Part shown: piece by piece, positions 60,390-64,000 of the stretch
Position numbering within the stretch: position 1 is the first letter of the stretch
Layout: each line of letters opens with the position of its first letter
Assembly: GCF_014207845.1 (NCBI RefSeq)
Contig: NZ_JACHLC010000001.1
Coordinates: 1 to 64,000, forward strand
DNA length: 64,000 nucleotides
Direction: 5' to 3'
Origin: Chryseobacterium shigense
Lineage (GTDB): Bacteria; Bacteroidota; Bacteroidia; Flavobacteriales; Weeksellaceae
The notes under the pieces: generated by a model
What the model was told of the DNA's origin: nothing
Database searches by the model: none
What the model saw: only the letters and a program-made list of their open reading frames with translations
Made by a program: the position numbers and the translations under genes

Positions 60390-62720
60390 ATGGATTATCT
60401 GAAAGGACTCAATGAACCACAATATGAAGCCGTTACCTCTATACAAGGACCACTGATGGTGCTTGCAGGCGCAGGTTCCGGGAAGACACGTGTGCTTACC
60501 ATGCGTATTGCCCACCTGATCCATAACGGAGTGGATCCCTTCAATATCCTGGCTCTTACCTTTACCAATAAGGCTGCCCGCGAGATGAAAGAACGTATCG
60601 CAAAAGTAGTAGGTGACAGCAATGCAAGAAGCTTGTGGATGGGAACTTTTCACTCTGTTTTTGCAAGAATCCTGAGAATTGAGGCCCATTACCTAGGATA
60701 TCCGTCCAACTTTACCATTTATGATCAGCAGGATGCCCTGAATGTAATCCGGAAAGTACTTAAAGACATGAATATTGATGCCGATCTTTACAAACCTAAA
60801 AAAGTTCAGGCAAGAATTTCAACCTACAAGAATAACCTGATCACAGTAAAAGCTTATTTCAACAATCCCGAATTGATGGAGGCGGATGAAAAAGCCAACA
60901 TGAAATTCATCGGGAAGATCTACCAGAAATATGTAGAAGAATGTTTCAAAAACGGAGCCATGGATTTCGATGATCTATTGTTGAAAACCAATGAACTGCT
61001 TACCCGTTTCCCGGAAGTTCTGGCTAAATATCAGGACAGATTCAGATATATCATGGTAGATGAGTACCAGGATACCAACCATTCCCAGTACCTTATTGTA
61101 AAAGCACTGGCTTCAAAATTTGAAAACATCTGTGTAGTGGGGGATGATGCCCAGTCCATCTATTCCTTCCGTGGTGCCAATATCTATAATATCTTAAACT
61201 TTAAAAAAGATTATCCTGATGCCCTGACGGTTTCCCTGGAGCAGAACTACCGTTCAACTCAGAATATTGTTAATGCGGCCAATGTTGTTATTGCTAAAAA
61301 CCTTCAGCAGTTTAAAAAGAACGTTTTCAGTGATAATGAAGAAGGCGACAAGATCAAAATATACCGTTCCCTTTCCGATGCTGATGAAGCCAATTTCGTG
61401 GCAGGAAATATCTGGGAGCTTAGAAATACCGACCAGAGAAAATACAGTGATTTTGCCATTCTATACAGGACAAACTCACAAACTAGGGCATTTGAAGATG
61501 CGCTGAGACGTAAAAATATTCCGTATAAAGTTTACGGGGGACTTTCGTTCTATCAGAGAAAAGAAGTAAAAGACCTTATTGCTTATCTGCGTCTTCTGAT
61601 CAATGAAAATGATTCGGAGGCACTGATGAGGATTATTAATTATCCTACAAGAGGAATCGGTGAGACCACACAGAACAAGCTGATCGTTTTTGCAGATGCC
61701 CAGAACATTGCCGTTTCAAAAGTACTTGGTAATCTGCCGATGTATGCTCCCCAGTTGGGCTTAAACAATGGTGTTTTAAACAAGCTGAATGATTTCTGGT
61801 CCATGATCAAAGCATTTCAGGTGTTGCTGAAAACAGAAACAGCCTATAATGTAGCCATGGAAGTTGCCAAACGCAGCGGACTGATTAAATTTTTAAAAGA
61901 CGACCAGACTCCGGAAGGAATTTCCCGTGTGGAAAACGTTCAGGAACTGATGAACTCCATGCAGGGGTTCATTGAAGAGCAGATGCAGCTGGAAGACGGA
62001 GATCCCGGCCTTCCGAATTTCCTTGAAAATATTGCCCTTTCTGCAGATACCCAGGATAAGAATACAGACGAAGATATGGTGTCCCTGATGACTATTCACC
62101 TTTCAAAGGGACTGGAATTCCCGGTGGTGCACCTTGTAGGTCTTGAAGAAAACCTTTTCCCGAGCTTTATGAGTTCGGCAACAAGGGAGGATCTGGAAGA
62201 AGAAAGACGTCTTTTTTATGTAGCACTGACAAGAGCAGAAAAGCAGGTATTTTTCTCTTATGCCGTTTCCCGTTTCCAGTGGGGGAAAATTACGGATGCA
62301 GAACCTTCAAGATTCTTAAGCGAAATAGATGAGGAATATATTGAATTCTTAAACCCGGCTCTGGAAAAAAGGTTTATCAATAACGCAGGAATCAAATCCA
62401 ATATTTTTGATGAGCATCCTTCCGAGCAACGGTCTTTCAGAAAGGTTGAAAAGAAAACCATTGAAAAAGGAGACAGCTCAAAACCTGCGCCTGAAGCAAG
62501 GAAACTAAAACCGGTGAGTACTGCGAAAATTATCAACCCAAGCGGGGCTTCTTCGCAGGATATTGAAGTAGGGGATAAAGTAAGACATGACCGTTTCGGG
62601 ATCGGAGAAGTTTCTTTCCTGGATGGTACGGACCCGCAGAATATTAAAGCTAAAGTGATTTTCATTCATGAAGGGGAGAAAAACCTTATCTTAAAATATG
62701 CCAAGCTTACGAAAATATAA
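60390..62720 (+). CDS. UvrD/PcrA-type superfamily 1 helicase
   Basis: 776 residues. Motif Q/I LNEPQYEAVTS and GAGSGKTR, II DEYQDTN, III GDDAQSIYSFRGA, IV LEQNYRST, V LSKGLEFPVV and VI VALTRAEKQV. Tail has the PcrA-like VGDKVRHDRFGIGEVSFLDG. A 3'-5' DNA helicase for nucleotide excision repair, mismatch repair or replication restart. Confidence 0.94.
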   Translation: MDYLKGLNEPQYEAVTSIQGPLMVLAGAGSGKTRVLTMRIAHLIHNGVDPFNILALTFTNKAAREMKERIAKVVGDSNARSLWMGTFHSVFARILRIEAHYLGYPSNFTIYDQQDALNVIRKVLKDMNIDADLYKPKKVQARISTYKNNLITVKAYFNNPELMEADEKANMKFIGKIYQKYVEECFKNGAMDFDDLLLKTNELLTRFPEVLAKYQDRFRYIMVDEYQDTNHSQYLIVKALASKFENICVVGDDAQSIYSFRGANIYNILNFKKDYPDALTVSLEQNYRSTQNIVNAANVVIAKNLQQFKKNVFSDNEEGDKIKIYRSLSDADEANFVAGNIWELRNTDQRKYSDFAILYRTNSQTRAFEDALRRKNIPYKVYGGLSFYQRKEVKDLIAYLRLLINENDSEALMRIINYPTRGIGETTQNKLIVFADAQNIAVSKVLGNLPMYAPQLGLNNGVLNKLNDFWSMIKAFQVLLKTETAYNVAMEVAKRSGLIKFLKDDQTPEGISRVENVQELMNSMQGFIEEQMQLEDGDPGLPNFLENIALSADTQDKNTDEDMVSLMTIHLSKGLEFPVVHLVGLEENLFPSFMSSATREDLEEERRLFYVALTRAEKQVFFSYAVSRFQWGKITDAEPSRFLSEIDEEYIEFLNPALEKRFINNAGIKSNIFDEHPSEQRSFRKVEKKTIEKGDSSKPAPEARKLKPVSTAKIINPSGASSQDIEVGDKVRHDRFGIGEVSFLDGTDPQNIKAKVIFIHEGEKNLILKYAKLTKI

Positions 62721-63090
62721 AATCATCAGTAATATAGAATGATTGTAATTTTTAGAACGGATTCCATTTGGAGTTCGTTTTTTTTTAATTGTATAGTTTT
62801 TAGCGCAAAGTTTGATTTTGGCTCTTTTTATTTTAAGAAAAGATAAATGATTATACCGTTGATTAAGCAGCTGGTTTATGCGCCCGTTTCGTCAGATCAG
62901 TCTTTAATTGATTCTTTCTTTACATTCTACATTCTTACAGTTAAACTTTGCATTAAAAAAGCTTATAATTTTGTTCCAATAGGTTCTCTATCTAAGATTG
63001 TCATTAAATCAGGTTATGATAAAATTTCACCATTTATTATTCAATAGAAGAAGACTATCATCATTTTTTGCAAAACAAAAGTCTATTGAT
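62721..63090. other. Intergenic region
   Basis: A weak hairpin with T-run (AACGGATTCC / GGAGTTCGTT, 62756-62788) probably ends the helicase transcript. Nothing else convincing; a 66-codon frame at 62847 has no coding character. Confidence 0.5.
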
Positions 63091-63121
63091 TTTGTAGACT
63101 AATAAATTTATTTTACATTTG
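63091..63121 (+). promoter_or_regulatory. Promoter of the TonB-dependent receptor gene
   Basis: TTTG, 19 bases, TACATTTG: exact consensus, about 40 bases before the ATG. Confidence 0.8.
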
Positions 63122-63160
63122 CCACTCAAAAAAACATAAACTATTAATTGATGCAAGGGT

Positions 63161-64000
63161 ATGAAAAATAAAAAGACTATTTTATCAGCTTCTGTTCTGT
63201 TTTTCCTGGGGACATATGCTTTCGGACAGGAAAAAGAAAAAGACAGCGTAAAAACCAATAGTGTAGAAGAGGTTGTTGTGCTGGGTTCAAGAGCCGGCGC
63301 AAGATCAAAAACAGACAGCCCGGTTCCGGTGGATGTCTTTAATATTAAAGAATCTTCAGTGGTTCTTCCACAATCCAGTATAGGGCAGATTTTGAATGCG
63401 GTGGCGCCTTCTTTCACGTCTACCATTCAGACTAACTCAGATGGGACGGACCATTTGGATCCTGCGCAGCTGAGAGGATTAGGCCCGGATCAGGTGTTGG
63501 TTTTGGTGAATGGAAAAAGAAGACATACTTCAGCGTTGGTAAATGTTAACGGAACACCGGGAAGAGGAACGATAGGAACCGACCTGAACTCAATTCCTTC
63601 ATTTGCATTAAACCGAATCGAAGTACTGCGTGACGGAGCCTCTGCCCAATATGGTTCCGATGCTATTGCCGGAGTAATCAACCTTGAGCTGAAAAAAGAT
63701 ATCGGGAAGCTGACAGGGCAGGTGAGTTACGGAGGAAATCTCACTCCGACAGCCAATGACCATACAGGAAATTTTGACGGACAAAATATTCAGGTAGACC
63801 TTAATTATGGGAACAAAATAGGAAGTAGAGGAGGCTTTTATAATATTACATGGTCTTCGCAGTTCAGAAACCCTACTTTCAGGGCCGGAACAGAAAGCGG
63901 GGCAATTTATAATGCATACAATGCAATTGAAAAACGGGCACTGGATGGCGGAGTCAACTTATCTTCTTTATTCACAAATATTAATAGCGTACCGAATTCC
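63161..64000 (+). CDS. TonB-dependent outer membrane receptor (3' end outside window)
   Basis: The frame stays open for 280 codons to the window edge. Signal peptide (MKNKKTILSASVLFFLGTYA, then FGQ), a TonB-box-like EEVVVLGSRAGARSKTDSPV, then the plug domain: ILNAVAPSFTSTIQ, GTDHLDPAQLRGLGPDQVLV, LVNGKRRHTSALVN, and DLNSIPSFALNRIEVLRDGA with ASAQYGSDAIAGVINL. A strong promoter precedes it. The substrate cannot be told from this part. Confidence 0.92.
   Translation, partial: MKNKKTILSASVLFFLGTYAFGQEKEKDSVKTNSVEEVVVLGSRAGARSKTDSPVPVDVFNIKESSVVLPQSSIGQILNAVAPSFTSTIQTNSDGTDHLDPAQLRGLGPDQVLVLVNGKRRHTSALVNVNGTPGRGTIGTDLNSIPSFALNRIEVLRDGASAQYGSDAIAGVINLELKKDIGKLTGQVSYGGNLTPTANDHTGNFDGQNIQVDLNYGNKIGSRGGFYNITWSSQFRNPTFRAGTESGAIYNAYNAIEKRALDGGVNLSSLFTNINSVPNS

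Noticed and set aside
62847..63047. Plus-strand ORF of 66 codons between the helicase and the receptor gene
   Set aside because: Low-complexity, no promoter box or coupling, and no protein-like pattern.
1..64000. CRISPR array, prophage, transposase or integrase genes
   Set aside because: I looked for regularly spaced repeats and for typical transposase, integrase or phage motifs in the translated frames and saw none.

Overview
The window looks like a chromosomal segment of a flavobacterium, most likely Chryseobacterium or a close relative in the Weeksellaceae. The evidence is an AT-rich genome, Bacteroidetes-type promoters (a TAnnTTTG -7 box, often with TTTG or TTG 19-20 bases upstream), a type IX secretion sorting domain, a grasp-with-spasm peptide cluster, a split transketolase, RHS proteins of the family common in Chryseobacterium, and many short lipoproteins. 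The genus is an inference from protein style; no marker gene was compared with a database.

Positions 1-7010 hold an accessory island. It contains the 3' part of a large RHS gene, three RHS tips each followed by an overlapping small gene for an exported protein (probable toxin/immunity pairs), displaced fragments of older RHS tips, and a repeated palindrome-hairpin element. Two tips carry zinc-protease-like motifs. A convergent XRE-type regulator closes the island.

Positions 7949-20068 carry an M20 peptidase, an unknown 233-residue protein, tRNA-Ser(GGA), asparaginase, a SpoU methyltransferase plus lipoprotein, a tsaD-orf131-rsmE operon, and a very large TamB gene that starts 4 bases from tsaD on the opposite strand. 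An Lrp/AsnC regulator and a small membrane protein follow.

Positions 21114-24431 form a five-gene operon for a ribosomally made, modified peptide: precursor with a double-glycine leader, lipoprotein, ATP-grasp ligase, an unexplained 60-codon ORF, and a SPASM protein. It is the most interesting biosynthetic locus here. A T9SS-exported repeat protein, the split transketolase, an SGNH hydrolase and a sodium:solute symporter come next.

Positions 31565-35872 form a compact same-strand run: two pirins, two GNAT proteins, an FMN reductase, a TMEM175-like channel, a YjdI-like ferredoxin and OsmC. This suggests redox or electrophile handling. An MFS exporter, asparagine synthetase B, an RsmB-like rRNA methyltransferase, YjdM, an ABC ATPase, a YceI lipoprotein, PheS, a DUF3108 protein, and a ferredoxin reductase next to a 2Fe-2S ferredoxin lie between 35977 and 48841. 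The last part has a LOG protein, PepD, RecR, a glycosyltransferase, SecG, a pair of M16 peptidases, a UvrD-type helicase, and the start of a TonB-dependent receptor cut by the window edge. Several intergenic regions hold dispersed repeats typical of these genomes.
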